A stretch of 64,000 nt of DNA, taken from positions 1,663-65,662 of the forward strand of contig PCUW01000003.1 in NCBI GenBank assembly GCA_002787775.1, given 5' to 3'. Each line of letters starts with the position of its first letter. The stretch's first letter is position 1. The position numbers and the translations under genes were made by a program. Source of the DNA: Bdellovibrionales bacterium CG12_big_fil_rev_8_21_14_0_65_38_15 (lineage in GTDB: Bacteria; Bdellovibrionota; Bacteriovoracia; Bacteriovoracales; Bacteriovoracaceae). This document shows, in pieces, positions 26,818-36,205 of this stretch. The notes below the pieces were generated by a model. It made no database searches, was not told where the DNA came from, and saw only the letters and a program-made list of their open reading frames with translations.

Positions 26818-29049
26818 TTAGTTTATCAATGACAGTGGTGCGAATTTTACTTTAAATTTTTTTCTTGCTCCATCTAAGAACTTGATAACAATAACCTCTT
26901 CCGTGCCTGAACCTTCGCAGTCTAAAACTTTCCCGTCTCCATAAAGGCCGTGCCTAATTTTACTTCCAACAGGGAACTTCGATTGTACGATTGGTTTAGC
27001 TACTTGAATAACTGGTTCGTCGTTATGTTCTTGATAGACTTCTTCTTCGTCATCATCAAAGAACACAGGCGATCTTCTTGATGACGAAACCTTACCATCT
27101 GGATTTTTCCAGACATAATAGTCTTTTGGAATTTCAAGTAAGAATCGACTTGGACCGTTAAACTTTAATTGTCCAAAAAGCATTCTTCCACGAGCGAAGG
27201 TTAAATAGAGTTTCTTCATGGCCCTAGTCATGGCGACATAGAATAATCGACGCTCTTCTTCGTCAGCGCCGGAGTCATCCTCTAGGCTTCGCCAGCTAGG
27301 AAAAACATTTTCTTCACAACCAGTGACAAAAACATGTTCAAATTCTAAGCCTTTAGCGCCGTGAACTGTCATTAATGAGACGTCTCCAAGATTATTAGGC
27401 TCTTCTTCAGTGGTATCAAGAGTGACTGACTCTAAAAATTCAGAAAGTGTTCCATTTTCTCTATCGGCTTCAAACTGGGCAATGGCATTGCCTAATTCTT
27501 GTACGTTTTCCATTCGGGCTAAGCTTTCATGATCTTTGGCAGCTTTTAATGATTCCCAATAACCAGATTCATGTAAAGCGCGTTCATAGAGATCTGTCGC
27601 TTTGGCATTTTGCGCATTGAGATTAATTAAATCCTGAATAAATGAAACAAATGAAGTTAATGAAGATTTTACTTTGGCGCTAAGTCGGATATGCGAAAAA
27701 GCAGAGAAGTCACTAACAAGTGATTCTAGAGCTTCCCATAGGCTTTGATTGCTTCTAATAGCTTCTTCTTCGAGTTTTCTTAGAGATGTGGCACCAATTC
27801 CCCTCACTGGGACGTTGATGATTCTAGAAAGACTTAAGCTATCTTTAGGATTTACCACAAGCTTTAGATAAGCCATTAAGTCCTTAACTTCTTTTCTCTC
27901 GTAGAATCTAATACCACCAATAACTCTATAACGAATATTAATTGTTCTTAGCGCATCTTCAATCATACGAGATTGTGAGTTGGCGCGGTAGAATACAGCG
28001 ATATCGCTATATTTCACGCCTTCTTTTCTAGCTAGATTAATTATCTCTGAAGCAATCCACTCTGCTTCTTTTTTATCTGATTCATTTTCAATGATTTGAA
28101 TGGACTCTCCCAAATCATTGTCCGTCCACATTTTCTTGCCTTTGCGCTGAGTATTTTTCTCAATGACATGTGAAGCAGCTTCAATAATATTTTTACTTGA
28201 TCTGTAGTTTTGTTCTAGGCGCAGGATTTTGGCTTTAGGAAATGTCTCTTCAAAGTCTAAAATATTTCGAATATCAGCTCCACGCCATGAATATATCGAC
28301 TGATCTTCATCTCCAACGACGCATAGGTTTGAGTGGTTATTCGCTAAAAGTGTCACAAGCTCAAACTGACACCTATTTGTATCCTGGTACTCGTCTACCA
28401 AGATATATCTAAAGCGTTCTTGATATCTTTTTAGGACGTCTGGATATTTACTAAATAATTCTAGTACACCTGTTATTAAACCACCGAAGTCAGTAGCATT
28501 CGATCTGTGTAGTTCTTCTGTGTATTCAAGAAAATAAGAATAAAAGGGATCTGCTTGATCTATATCCAGGTCATGATTCTCTTTACCAGGCCAGTAACCA
28601 TTATGATGGAGTTGTTCAATATAATAGAGGACTTCTTTTGGATTCAACTCTTTTGGACCAATCCCTTTTCGTCCAAGGACTTGCTTCATCAATGATTTAC
28701 TTTCGCTACCATCATAGATCGTAAAGCTTCTAGACAGTCCGATAAAGTCTGCTTCTTGTCTTAAGACTCGAGCACAAAATGCATGGAAGGTCGTCACTTG
28801 AAGTGAGCCAATATCTAAGCCAGTCATGGTAGAAATTCTCTCACGCATTTCTCTGGCGGCTTTATTAGAAAATGTTAAGGCTAGAATTCTAAACGGACTT
28901 GTATTTTTTTCGCTCATCAAATAAGCGATACGAGTGACAAGTGTTTTTGTTTTTCCGGAACCAGCCCCAGCTAAGACCATAACAGGACCATCTGTATGTT
29001 CTACCGCTAGTTTTTGTTGTTGGTTTAAACCTTCTAACAAATTAGACAC
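26818..29049 (-). CDS. UvrD/PcrA-type superfamily 1 DNA helicase
   Basis: The 743-residue helicase unwinds DNA 3' to 5' during repair and replication restart. It has motif I AGAGSGKTKTL, motif II VDEYQDTN, motif III GDEDQSIYSWRGA, motif IV LEQNYRSSKNI, motif V SLMTVHGAKGLEF and motif VI VAMTRAMKKLYLTFA. The C-terminal Tudor-like domain (PVGSKIRHGLYGDGKVLD) is typical of PcrA/UvrD. Start is GTG at 29049, seven bases after GGAG that overlaps the glmS stop. It is full length. Confidence 0.97.
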   Translation of the reverse strand: MSNLLEGLNQQQKLAVEHTDGPVMVLAGAGSGKTKTLVTRIAYLMSEKNTSPFRILALTFSNKAAREMRERISTMTGLDIGSLQVTTFHAFCARVLRQEADFIGLSRSFTIYDGSESKSLMKQVLGRKGIGPKELNPKEVLYYIEQLHHNGYWPGKENHDLDIDQADPFYSYFLEYTEELHRSNATDFGGLITGVLELFSKYPDVLKRYQERFRYILVDEYQDTNRCQFELVTLLANNHSNLCVVGDEDQSIYSWRGADIRNILDFEETFPKAKILRLEQNYRSSKNIIEAASHVIEKNTQRKGKKMWTDNDLGESIQIIENESDKKEAEWIASEIINLARKEGVKYSDIAVFYRANSQSRMIEDALRTINIRYRVIGGIRFYERKEVKDLMAYLKLVVNPKDSLSLSRIINVPVRGIGATSLRKLEEEAIRSNQSLWEALESLVSDFSAFSHIRLSAKVKSSLTSFVSFIQDLINLNAQNAKATDLYERALHESGYWESLKAAKDHESLARMENVQELGNAIAQFEADRENGTLSEFLESVTLDTTEEEPNNLGDVSLMTVHGAKGLEFEHVFVTGCEENVFPSWRSLEDDSGADEEERRLFYVAMTRAMKKLYLTFARGRMLFGQLKFNGPSRFLLEIPKDYYVWKNPDGKVSSSRRSPVFFDDDEEEVYQEHNDEPVIQVAKPIVQSKFPVGSKIRHGLYGDGKVLDCEGSGTEEVIVIKFLDGARKKFKVKFAPLSLIN

Positions 29050-29053
29050 TCTC

Positions 29054-30868
29054 CTACTCCACCGTCACAGATTTTGCTAAGTTTCTTGGCTTATCAATAT
29101 CTGTTCCTTTAAATCTAGCCATGTAATAGGCCAAGATCTGATTAGCGACGTTACAGTAAACGGCCGATAATTCGCCAAGACCTTCATAGTTTAGACCAAA
29201 GAAATAATCAGCAACTCGTTTTGAGTTCGCATCATTTTGAGGTCCAATAACGACAATATTACCTTTTCTGGCTTTGATTTCTTCAACATTAGAAATGGTT
29301 TTATCTAGAAGCTCTGGCGCGACTAAAGCCACATTAACCATCTCTTCATCAATTAAAGCGATGGGTCCATGCTTTAACTCTCCAGAGGCATAGCCTTCGG
29401 CATGAACATAAGCGATTTCTTTAAGTTTTAAAGCGCCTTCTAGGGCGACAGGATAAAGTGCACCACGACCGGTGTAAAAGAATCCTTTAAAGTGATGGAT
29501 TGATTCTGCAATTGATTTTAATTCTTCCGCACGTGAAAGCAATTCATCAATTCTTGTCGCTAAAAGATTAAACTTATCTTTTAATGATTTTTTATCAACT
29601 CCATCTCCAAGCGCATGCGACAGCAATCTTCCAGTCAGCGCTTGCTGTGTAAAGGCTTTGGTTGATGCGACTCCGATTTCAATACCTGCTCTAATAAGTA
29701 GATTGTAATCACAGTCCCTATAAAGCGTAGAGCCCTCAACATTAACAATAGACAAGGTTTTGATACCACCTTGCTTACAAAGATTCTGAGCTGCAAGAGT
29801 ATCTGCAGTCTCTCCTGATTGGCTGACAAATAGGCCAATATCATCTTTCAAGATCAGTGGGTTTCTGTAACGAAACTCACTAGCCAAATCAACCTGACAT
29901 GGAATTTTATTAAATTTTTCAATATAATCTTTAACAACTAAGCCAGCATAGTTGGCTGTTCCGCACGCATTAATCAAAAAACGCCCAGGTTTTAACTTTG
30001 AAATATTGTTAAGAGTTTCTTGCCCTTCACCGTCAAAATAATATTTTGTTAATGCTCTAATTAATCCAGGTTGCTCATAAATTTCTTTAAGCATGAAATG
30101 GTCAAAGCTTCCTTTATCAGAAACCTCTAAACTCATCTCTTGTTTTTTAGACATATAGCGATCGGACTTAGTGCCATCCATTTCATAAAAGTTGATAAGG
30201 TTTTTATTACCTGCGCTTAAATGGCAAAGAACGTTATCTTGTGGAAAATATAATTTATCGGCAAAACCTACGAGCGCATAAGGATCAGATGAAACAAGTG
30301 CATCTGAATTAACTTCATGCAAACCACAAACGAGTGGAGCACCTTTTTTAATCGCCCAAATATCAGACGTTTTCGAATCCAAAATAACAAAAGCAGAATT
30401 ACCATCGAGTTTTGAAAAATTAGATGTAATTGCTTCTTGTAATGGAGTGCCCTTTGCAACTGTCGTAGACAATAACGCTAAAAAAACTTCTGAGTCTGTT
30501 TGAGATTGAAACTTATATCCATGAGCAACGAGCTCAGTTCTTAAGTCTTCTGCATTTTCAATAATTCCATTATGAACGATTGAAATTCCTCCATCTGTAT
30601 GTGGATGAGAATTAGCATCACTCACTTCACCGTGTGTGGCCCATCTTGTGTGACCAATGCATGAAAGAGCATTGAACTCTTTAATATCACCAAGAAAATC
30701 GACAAGGTTTGAAAGCTTGCCTTGTTTTTTATAAATTTCTAAAGCGCCAGACTGTTTGTTGAAACTGATACCAGCTGAATCATAGCCACGATACTCAAGT
30801 CTTTTTAAACCTTCTAAAACTAAATCAATCGAGTGACTCGAGCCCAAATGGCCAACGATTCCACACAT
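29054..30868 (-). CDS. glmS: glutamine--fructose-6-phosphate aminotransferase
   Basis: GlmS makes glucosamine-6-phosphate from fructose-6-phosphate and glutamine, the first step to UDP-GlcNAc. The 604-residue protein opens MCGIVGHLG with the catalytic N-terminal Cys, has the glutaminase residues RLEYRGYDSAGIS and HTRWATHGEVSDANSHPH, two SIS sugar-isomerase domains (LFVSQSGETADTLAA near 350, GRGALYPVALEGALKLKEI near 470), and the C-terminal DKPRNLAKSVTVE that carries the active site tail. It lies 82 bases downstream of glmU, which supplies the later steps; I see no ribozyme in the gap. Confidence 0.98.
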   Translation of the reverse strand: MCGIVGHLGSSHSIDLVLEGLKRLEYRGYDSAGISFNKQSGALEIYKKQGKLSNLVDFLGDIKEFNALSCIGHTRWATHGEVSDANSHPHTDGGISIVHNGIIENAEDLRTELVAHGYKFQSQTDSEVFLALLSTTVAKGTPLQEAITSNFSKLDGNSAFVILDSKTSDIWAIKKGAPLVCGLHEVNSDALVSSDPYALVGFADKLYFPQDNVLCHLSAGNKNLINFYEMDGTKSDRYMSKKQEMSLEVSDKGSFDHFMLKEIYEQPGLIRALTKYYFDGEGQETLNNISKLKPGRFLINACGTANYAGLVVKDYIEKFNKIPCQVDLASEFRYRNPLILKDDIGLFVSQSGETADTLAAQNLCKQGGIKTLSIVNVEGSTLYRDCDYNLLIRAGIEIGVASTKAFTQQALTGRLLSHALGDGVDKKSLKDKFNLLATRIDELLSRAEELKSIAESIHHFKGFFYTGRGALYPVALEGALKLKEIAYVHAEGYASGELKHGPIALIDEEMVNVALVAPELLDKTISNVEEIKARKGNIVVIGPQNDANSKRVADYFFGLNYEGLGELSAVYCNVANQILAYYMARFKGTDIDKPRNLAKSVTVE

Positions 30869-30950
30869 GCCTTACCTCGCTATGCGAAAATTAGATCTTC
30901 AAAATCCACTTAACATAGCATTTATGGGCAATATTACACAATGAAAGCTG

Positions 30951-32348
30951 TTACTTCTTAGATTTAATGAAGCGCTTGGCCATACCCTTTTTTGTGACTT
31001 GCTTACCTCTTGCTATGGCGAAGTCTCCATCTTCAAGATCTTGATTAATTGTCGAGCCGCTAGCTACATAACAGTTATTTCCAATGGAAATTGGAGCGAT
31101 CATCTGACTATCTGAGCCAATAAAGCTATCTGAGCCAATTTTAGTTATATGCTTGCTGGCTCCATCATAGTTACAGGTTATAAAGCCGCACCCAATATTG
31201 GTGCGATCTCCAATTTCTGCATCACCGACATAGGAGAGATGACTCACTTTAACTTCTTCACCGAGATTCACTTTCTTGGTTTCAACGAAATTTCCAATTT
31301 TAGATCCACGCCCAATCACGGAGCCTTCACGAAGTCTTGCAAATGGTCCAACAGAAGCTTCTTCACCGATAACTGCAGATTCTAGATAGGAATAAGCCAA
31401 AATTTTAGAATTCTTTGCAATTTGAGTATTCTTTAGAACCACTCCGGCCTCAAGCACTGTGCCACTTTCGACCTTTGTATTTCCTTCAAGAATGCAGCCT
31501 GGATAGATTTTTACACCTTGTTCGAGCTCAACTGTATCATCAATCCACGTTTGTTCTGGCGCCAAAATATAAACGCCTTTTTGAATAGCTTTTCGAACAA
31601 TTTTATTTCGTAATTCTTGATTTACATACTGAAGTTGTTCAATGGTATTGACCCCTACAAAAGAATCTTTGTTTTCAAAAGTAATAGCTTTTACTTTTCT
31701 GTCCATTTGAAAAAGATCTGTTAGATAAAATTCTTTTGAATTGTTATTAGACTTTAAATCAAAAAGATACTTCATAACAAAATCAGTTCTAAGAATATAT
31801 AAACCTGAATTTACCTCTGAAATCTTCTTTTGCACTTCAGTGGCATCTTTCTCTTCTACAATTCGAAAGCCTGTGCTTCCTCTTTCAATTCTTCCATAAC
31901 CTCGAGGTTGATTCTCTATAAAAGTCGCTGCCACTGCATCTAGTTTTTCACTTTCAAGAATGGAAACAAGACTCTTGATCTCACTGGCAGTGATAAGCGG
32001 TGTATCGGCACATAGAACGATTGTATATGCTCTATTTTTGGCATGATTATTATCATTAAAATAAGCTCTTAAGGCATCTGCTGTTCCTTTTTGTTCCACT
32101 TGAACAGCTGTTTCGATTTCTGATGATTTCCAATACTTACTCACATGATCAATAAGTAATTCTTTTTGATGTCCAAGAACTAAGGATATTTTCCCTTTTC
32201 TAGAAGTATCTTTTAGAAATTGAAGACCTGCTTTAATTGAAAAATCTATAAGAGTTCTTCCAGCGATGGGCGCCAAAGGCTTTGGAACAGGCAATTTTAA
32301 TCTAGTTCCTTGTCCAGCTGCTAAAATAACTATACCAAATTCATCCAC
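30951..32348 (-). CDS. glmU: bifunctional GlmU (uridyltransferase/acetyltransferase)
   Basis: GlmU acetylates glucosamine-1-phosphate and transfers UMP to give UDP-GlcNAc. The 465-residue protein has the N-terminal nucleotidyltransferase motif VILAAGQGTRLKLPVPKPL, acceptor residues such as LCADTPLI, and a C-terminal left-handed beta-helix of hexapeptide repeats with the acetyltransferase residues GPFARLREGSVIG, GNFVETKK and GCGFITCNYDG. Start is GTG at 32348 behind GGGAG. It pairs with glmS downstream. The usual activation-site KV(L) is KPL here, a mild variant. Confidence 0.96.
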   Translation of the reverse strand: MDEFGIVILAAGQGTRLKLPVPKPLAPIAGRTLIDFSIKAGLQFLKDTSRKGKISLVLGHQKELLIDHVSKYWKSSEIETAVQVEQKGTADALRAYFNDNNHAKNRAYTIVLCADTPLITASEIKSLVSILESEKLDAVAATFIENQPRGYGRIERGSTGFRIVEEKDATEVQKKISEVNSGLYILRTDFVMKYLFDLKSNNNSKEFYLTDLFQMDRKVKAITFENKDSFVGVNTIEQLQYVNQELRNKIVRKAIQKGVYILAPEQTWIDDTVELEQGVKIYPGCILEGNTKVESGTVLEAGVVLKNTQIAKNSKILAYSYLESAVIGEEASVGPFARLREGSVIGRGSKIGNFVETKKVNLGEEVKVSHLSYVGDAEIGDRTNIGCGFITCNYDGASKHITKIGSDSFIGSDSQMIAPISIGNNCYVASGSTINQDLEDGDFAIARGKQVTKKGMAKRFIKSKK

Positions 32349-32506
32349 ATTAACTCCCGACAGTTACACTCGGAGAAAGGGCTTAAAAGCCGTCCCAGAG
32401 GGGTGCTTGGTTGTAGCAACGACACTACCAACTCAAGAAAATTACTATGTAATGCGCTCCAAACACGCTCAAGTATACAAAAAAAAACACAAGTTATGTG
32501 CGATTT

Positions 32507-32536
32507 CTTTAAAGACTAATTGCAAATACCCCGATT
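32507..32536 (+). promoter_or_regulatory. Candidate heat-shock-type (sigma-32-like) promoter of lon
   Basis: CTTTAAA (32507-32513), a 15-base spacer and CCCCGATT (32529-32536) resemble the sigma-32 boxes CTTGAAA and CCCCATNT. It lies 54 bases upstream of the lon ATG, in the 241-base divergent gap between glmU and lon. The match is imperfect and the assignment rests partly on lon being a classic heat-shock gene. Confidence 0.35.
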
Positions 32537-32589
32537 CGTTAAATGCAAAGCGAAGAACGCGCCAGAGTTTCAAGGTTGGAGGAAACAAT

Positions 32590-35019
32590 ATGGTAACAAA
32601 CTACGAGGGTGAGAGCATTGAGTTCAAGGATACCCTGCCGCTGTTGCCCATACGCGACATCGTAGTCTACCCCTTTATGATACTACCGTTGTTTGTAGGC
32701 CGCGAGGCTTCCATTGCAGCTGTTGAGCATGCGCTTGAAAGTACAGATCGTATGATCCTTCTTGCTAGTCAAAAGGATATTACGGCCGAGTGCCCAGAGC
32801 CATCTGAGATCTATGAGATGGGTACGATTGCAATGATCATGCGAATGCGCAAGCTACCTGATGGTCGAGTTAAAATTCTTGTTCAAGGATTATCAAAAGC
32901 TCGAATCATTTCATTTGATCAATCAGAGCCATTTTTTACAACTAAAATTGTAAAAGTTGCAGATCAAGCCTGCCAAGAAGAAGCTGTTGCGATTGGTGCA
33001 CTTATGCGCACAATTCGCGAGCAACTTGAAAGAGTTATTTCTTTAGGTAAAGTTTTATCTCCAGATATTCTTACTGTGCTCGATGATATTAAAGAGCCAG
33101 GTCGCTTAGCAGATCTAGTAGCTTCAAATTTGAATCTACATGTGGCTGAAGCACAAGGAATTCTAGAAACTCTAGATCCTACAGATCGTTTGAATCGTAT
33201 TAATGATATTTTAACTCGTGAGTTAGAAATTTTAGCGATGCAAGCAAAAATTAGAACTGCTGCAAAAGATGAAATTTCAAAATCACAAAAAGAATATTTC
33301 TTACGTGAACAAATTAAAGCTATCAAGACCGAACTTGGTGACGGCGAAGCTCCAGCTGAACCAGAAGATGAGTTTGGTGAATTTAGAGAAAAAATTGCTA
33401 AAGCGAAGATGCCTGAAGAAGTTGAAAAAGAAGCCACAAAGCAACTTGTTCGACTTGAGAAAATGCATCCTGATTCGTCAGAAAGTGCGATCATTAGAAG
33501 TTATCTTGAGTGGATGGTTGACCTTCCTTGGTCGGTTGAATCTGAAGATAAAATCGATATTGATGCTGCTTTAGAAATTTTAAATGAAGATCATTTCGAC
33601 TTACATAAAGTTAAAGAGCGTATCCTTGAATATCTAGCCGTTCGTCAATTGAAAGGCAAAGATATGAAAGGTCCAATCCTTTGTCTTTCAGGTCCTCCTG
33701 GTGTTGGTAAAACATCACTTGGTAAAAGTATCGCCAAATCGATTGGTCGTGAATTTGTTCGCATCAGTCTAGGTGGTGTGAAAGACGAAGCTGAAATTCG
33801 TGGTCATAGAAGAACTTATGTTGGATCAATGCCTGGTCGTTTAATCCAAGGGATTAAGCAGGCTGGTACGAATAATCCGGTTATTCTTTTAGATGAAATC
33901 GATAAGCTTGGTGGTGACTATAAAGGTGATCCGGCTTCAGCCCTTCTAGAAGTTTTAGATCCTGAACAAAACTGTAATTTTAGAGATCACTATCTTAACG
34001 TTCCTTTTGATCTATCAAACGTGATGTTTATCGCAACATCAAACGTTCTTGATCAGATCCCTGGTCCACTTAGAGATAGAATGGAAGTGATTCATCTTTC
34101 TGGTTACACTCAGGAAGAAAAAGTCGCCATTACAAAGAAATACCTTATTCCGAAGCAATTGAAGGAAAATGGTATCTCAAATGATCATGTTGAATTTACA
34201 GATGAAGCTGTTGAAAGTGTCATTAAGCATTTTACGGCAGAAGCTGGACTTAGAAATCTAGAAAGACGAATTGGTGCTCTTTGCAGAAAAGTAGCGATGA
34301 AAATTGCTAAAGGCGAGCACGGAAAAACTCATTTACTTCATGACACAGTTATTAAGTTTTTGGGGCCACCGATTTATACGAAAGAAGATGAAAAACAATA
34401 CGACGAAGTTGGTGTGGCCACAGGTCTTGCATGGACTTCAGTAGGTGGACAAGTTCTACCAATTGAAACGACTAAGATGAAAGGTAAGGGCTTAACTCTT
34501 ACCGGTCAGCTTGGTGATGTCATGAAAGAATCAGCACAAACAGCGATTGGTTATATTCGCTCTAAAGCTGAAGATCTTGGAGTGGATGAAGACTTCTTTG
34601 ATAAGTATGAACTACATGTTCACTTGCCAGCTGGAGCAACTCCAAAAGATGGACCCTCTGCCGGTATTACATTAGCGACTGCAATAATCTCGCTTCTTTC
34701 GGGTTTCCCTGTGAGTCGTAAGGTTGCCATGACTGGTGAAATTACACTTACTGGTAAGGTTCTTCCAATTGGTGGACTAAAAGAAAAAGCGCTTGCAGCG
34801 ATGAGAATGAATATCGATACAGTTATCATTCCATGGCAGAACAAAAAAGATTTAGCTGAAATTCCACCAGAATTCCTTGCTAAGATTAATTTTGTTCCGG
34901 TTAAAACCATTGATGAGGTTCTTGAGGTAGCTCTAGTCGGCTGGAAAGAGCATATGGCTAGAGTTCATCGCAAAGCCGCTCAGAAAAAGAAGATTACTCA
35001 AACACCTGCGGCAGCATAA
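32590..35019 (+). CDS. lon: ATP-dependent protease Lon
   Basis: Lon degrades misfolded and regulatory proteins in the cytoplasm. The 809-residue protein has the LAN substrate-binding domain (LPLLPIRDIVVYPFMILPLF), an AAA+ module with Walker A GPPGVGKT (368-375) and Walker B VILLDEIDKL, and a C-terminal serine protease domain with Ser690 in PKDGPSAG and a catalytic Lys near 733 in GGLKEKALAA. I start at the ATG at 32590 because GGAGG is just upstream and the LAN domain begins there; the open frame extends to 32266 but overlaps glmU and is not conserved-looking. The C terminus has a short Lys-rich tail. Confidence 0.98.
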   Translation: MVTNYEGESIEFKDTLPLLPIRDIVVYPFMILPLFVGREASIAAVEHALESTDRMILLASQKDITAECPEPSEIYEMGTIAMIMRMRKLPDGRVKILVQGLSKARIISFDQSEPFFTTKIVKVADQACQEEAVAIGALMRTIREQLERVISLGKVLSPDILTVLDDIKEPGRLADLVASNLNLHVAEAQGILETLDPTDRLNRINDILTRELEILAMQAKIRTAAKDEISKSQKEYFLREQIKAIKTELGDGEAPAEPEDEFGEFREKIAKAKMPEEVEKEATKQLVRLEKMHPDSSESAIIRSYLEWMVDLPWSVESEDKIDIDAALEILNEDHFDLHKVKERILEYLAVRQLKGKDMKGPILCLSGPPGVGKTSLGKSIAKSIGREFVRISLGGVKDEAEIRGHRRTYVGSMPGRLIQGIKQAGTNNPVILLDEIDKLGGDYKGDPASALLEVLDPEQNCNFRDHYLNVPFDLSNVMFIATSNVLDQIPGPLRDRMEVIHLSGYTQEEKVAITKKYLIPKQLKENGISNDHVEFTDEAVESVIKHFTAEAGLRNLERRIGALCRKVAMKIAKGEHGKTHLLHDTVIKFLGPPIYTKEDEKQYDEVGVATGLAWTSVGGQVLPIETTKMKGKGLTLTGQLGDVMKESAQTAIGYIRSKAEDLGVDEDFFDKYELHVHLPAGATPKDGPSAGITLATAIISLLSGFPVSRKVAMTGEITLTGKVLPIGGLKEKALAAMRMNIDTVIIPWQNKKDLAEIPPEFLAKINFVPVKTIDEVLEVALVGWKEHMARVHRKAAQKKKITQTPAAA

Positions 35020-35094
35020 AAAAATATACTTCGTTGGAAGCTTTGCATTTTTCGATTAGAATTAATGAAGAATGCGCTTTCAACGGAGGATCTT

Positions 35095-35499
35095 TTGACC
35101 GATCAACATGCTCAAGAATTCAAGATTGTCGTCGTCGATGATGCTGAATTTTCAAGGCGAACAACTGCTAAAATTCTAGAAGATGCAGGATACAACGTAG
35201 TTGGAACTGCTGGCTCATCTGAAGACGGTCTCAGAGTATTCGGTACAGTCTCTTCGATATCACTTTTTATTATTGATGTGGTTATGCCTGGATCCAGTGG
35301 ACTACAGCTGGCTCAGAGACTTAATGAAAATAAATTTAAAGGTGCTGTTATTATGATGTCCTCATTAACGACGGAGTCTGTGATGATTGAAGCACTATCC
35401 GTTGGTGCAGTTGATTTTTTAAAGAAGCCCTTTTCTCCACAAGAACTATTGAAAGCCGTTGAAAAAATTGAAATTGAACATTCTAAGGATAGAATATGA
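35095..35499 (+). CDS. CheY-like response regulator, receiver domain only
   Basis: The 134-residue protein is one receiver domain. It shows the acidic pair VVVDDAEFSRR, the phospho-acceptor Asp in LFIIDVVMPGSSG, Ser in IMMSSLTTES, and the Lys in DFLKKPFSPQELL. There is no output domain, so it should act by binding a partner. Start is TTG at 35095, five bases after GGAGG; the ATG at 35065 lacks a ribosome site. The stop overlaps the next gene by four bases. No histidine kinase is adjacent. Confidence 0.92.
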   Translation: MTDQHAQEFKIVVVDDAEFSRRTTAKILEDAGYNVVGTAGSSEDGLRVFGTVSSISLFIIDVVMPGSSGLQLAQRLNENKFKGAVIMMSSLTTESVMIEALSVGAVDFLKKPFSPQELLKAVEKIEIEHSKDRI

Positions 35500-35834
35500 T
35501 TAATCTAGTCTTTAAGCCTTTACTTTGGTTTAGCTTTAGCTTTTTGGTTTTAAGTGTTCCAGTTAGTGATAAACCTCTATTTGATCATATTTCTGGAGTT
35601 TTTGGTCCAACCGCCCAAGGAGTTATTGATGACTTTGGTAAAAGAGCTGGCGAAACGGTTCAAGTTGGAAAGAAAGCGATCAAGCAGTTATTTGAAACGA
35701 TTCCAAGTAGTGCTGACAAAGTAGAAATCAGGCAATCTTCTTCAGTAAAAAAAATAAGAGATGTTGAAGTTAATCCGAAAGACGAATATACGATCGAAGA
35801 AAAAGAGTTACTTAAAAATATTCTCAATCAATAA
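35496..35834 (+). CDS. small exported or membrane-anchored hypothetical protein
   Basis: The 112-residue protein has an N-terminal hydrophobic segment (LVFKPLLWFSFSFLVLSV), then a soluble helical region with Lys and Glu. It overlaps the response-regulator gene (ATGA), so the two are coupled, and a strong terminator follows. I do not recognise it; it may be linked to the response regulator output, but nothing in its sequence shows that. Confidence 0.7.
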   Translation: MINLVFKPLLWFSFSFLVLSVPVSDKPLFDHISGVFGPTAQGVIDDFGKRAGETVQVGKKAIKQLFETIPSSADKVEIRQSSSVKKIRDVEVNPKDEYTIEEKELLKNILNQ

Positions 35835-35836
35835 AA

Positions 35837-35868
35837 TAAAAAAACCCGATCTATGTCGGGTTTTTTTT
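35837..35868. terminator. Bidirectional rho-independent terminator
   Basis: Stem AACCCGA (35843-35849) / TCGGGTT (35856-35862), extendable with flanking A and T bases, is followed by eight T on the plus strand and preceded by an A-rich run, so it can end both the plus-strand response-regulator operon and the minus-strand micro-protein gene at 35889. Confidence 0.88.
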
Positions 35869-35888
35869 ATTCTTTCTAAGCTTGAAAA

Positions 35889-36068
35889 TTAACGAGCATC
35901 TGAAGATTCATTAACTTCTACGTCAGCTTCAGTTGTTGCTACTACTGCAGAAGTTGCACGATTAGCTTGTACCATTGATGCACAATCAGCAGAACCTTCT
36001 CCAAGATCAGCAGCAAAAGATACGTTTACAGCTACAGTTAAAGCGATAAGTGTTAATAGTGTTTTCAT
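35889..36068 (-). CDS. exported micro-protein, paralogue A (FAADLGE family)
   Basis: The 59-residue precursor has a 19-residue signal peptide (MKTLLTLIALTVAVNVSFA) and a roughly 40-residue mature part beginning ADLGEGSADC with a single Cys, no other Cys, and an acidic Ser/Thr/Ala-rich tail ending in Arg. It is clearly paralogous to the gene at 37734: both read NV(S/A)FAADLGE, then DC and a conserved Q..R pattern. ATG at 36068 follows AGGAGAATTGAG. A sigma-54-type promoter lies 37 bases upstream. No function recognised; the single Cys could form a disulfide dimer. Confidence 0.8.
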   Translation of the reverse strand: MKTLLTLIALTVAVNVSFAADLGEGSADCASMVQANRATSAVVATTEADVEVNESSDAR

Positions 36069-36104
36069 CTCAATTCTCCTCTTCATGGTTGATACATATA
36101 TACA

Positions 36105-36122
36105 ATGCATCAAGCATGCCAA
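36105..36122 (-). promoter_or_regulatory. Sigma-54-type promoter of micro-protein A
   Basis: On the minus strand TTGGCATGCTTGATGCAT has GG (36120-36119) and GC (36108-36107) separated by exactly 10 bases, as required at -24/-12. The predicted start lies near 36095, leaving a leader of about 27 bases before the ATG at 36068. The upstream region is matched at micro-protein B. Confidence 0.65.
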
Positions 36123-36171
36123 AAGAATTAACGTCATTTAGAGGGTTTAGAGGTGTCACTTTTGCTTAATT

Positions 36172-36197
36172 TTAAGACAGTGTTGAAAGTTAAGACA
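36172..36197 (-). promoter_or_regulatory. Candidate activator site, direct repeat TTAAGACA
   Basis: TTAAGACA occurs twice (36172-36179 and 36190-36197, period 18) 65-90 bases upstream of the -12 element of micro-protein A. The proximal GACA begins 69 bases from the GC element, the same offset as a similar TTTAGACAG upstream of micro-protein B. Enhancer-binding proteins that drive sigma-54 promoters bind at such distances. Confidence 0.4.
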
Positions 36198-36205
36198 ATT
36201 TCAAG

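Noticed and set aside
30869-30950. glmS ribozyme upstream of glmS
   Set aside because: The gap of 82 bases is too short and has no matching structure; that ribozyme is typical of Gram-positive bacteria.
32266-32589. 108-residue N-terminal extension of Lon
   Set aside because: It overlaps the start of glmU on the other strand, looks non-conserved, and the ATG at 32590 has a GGAGG site and starts the LAN domain.
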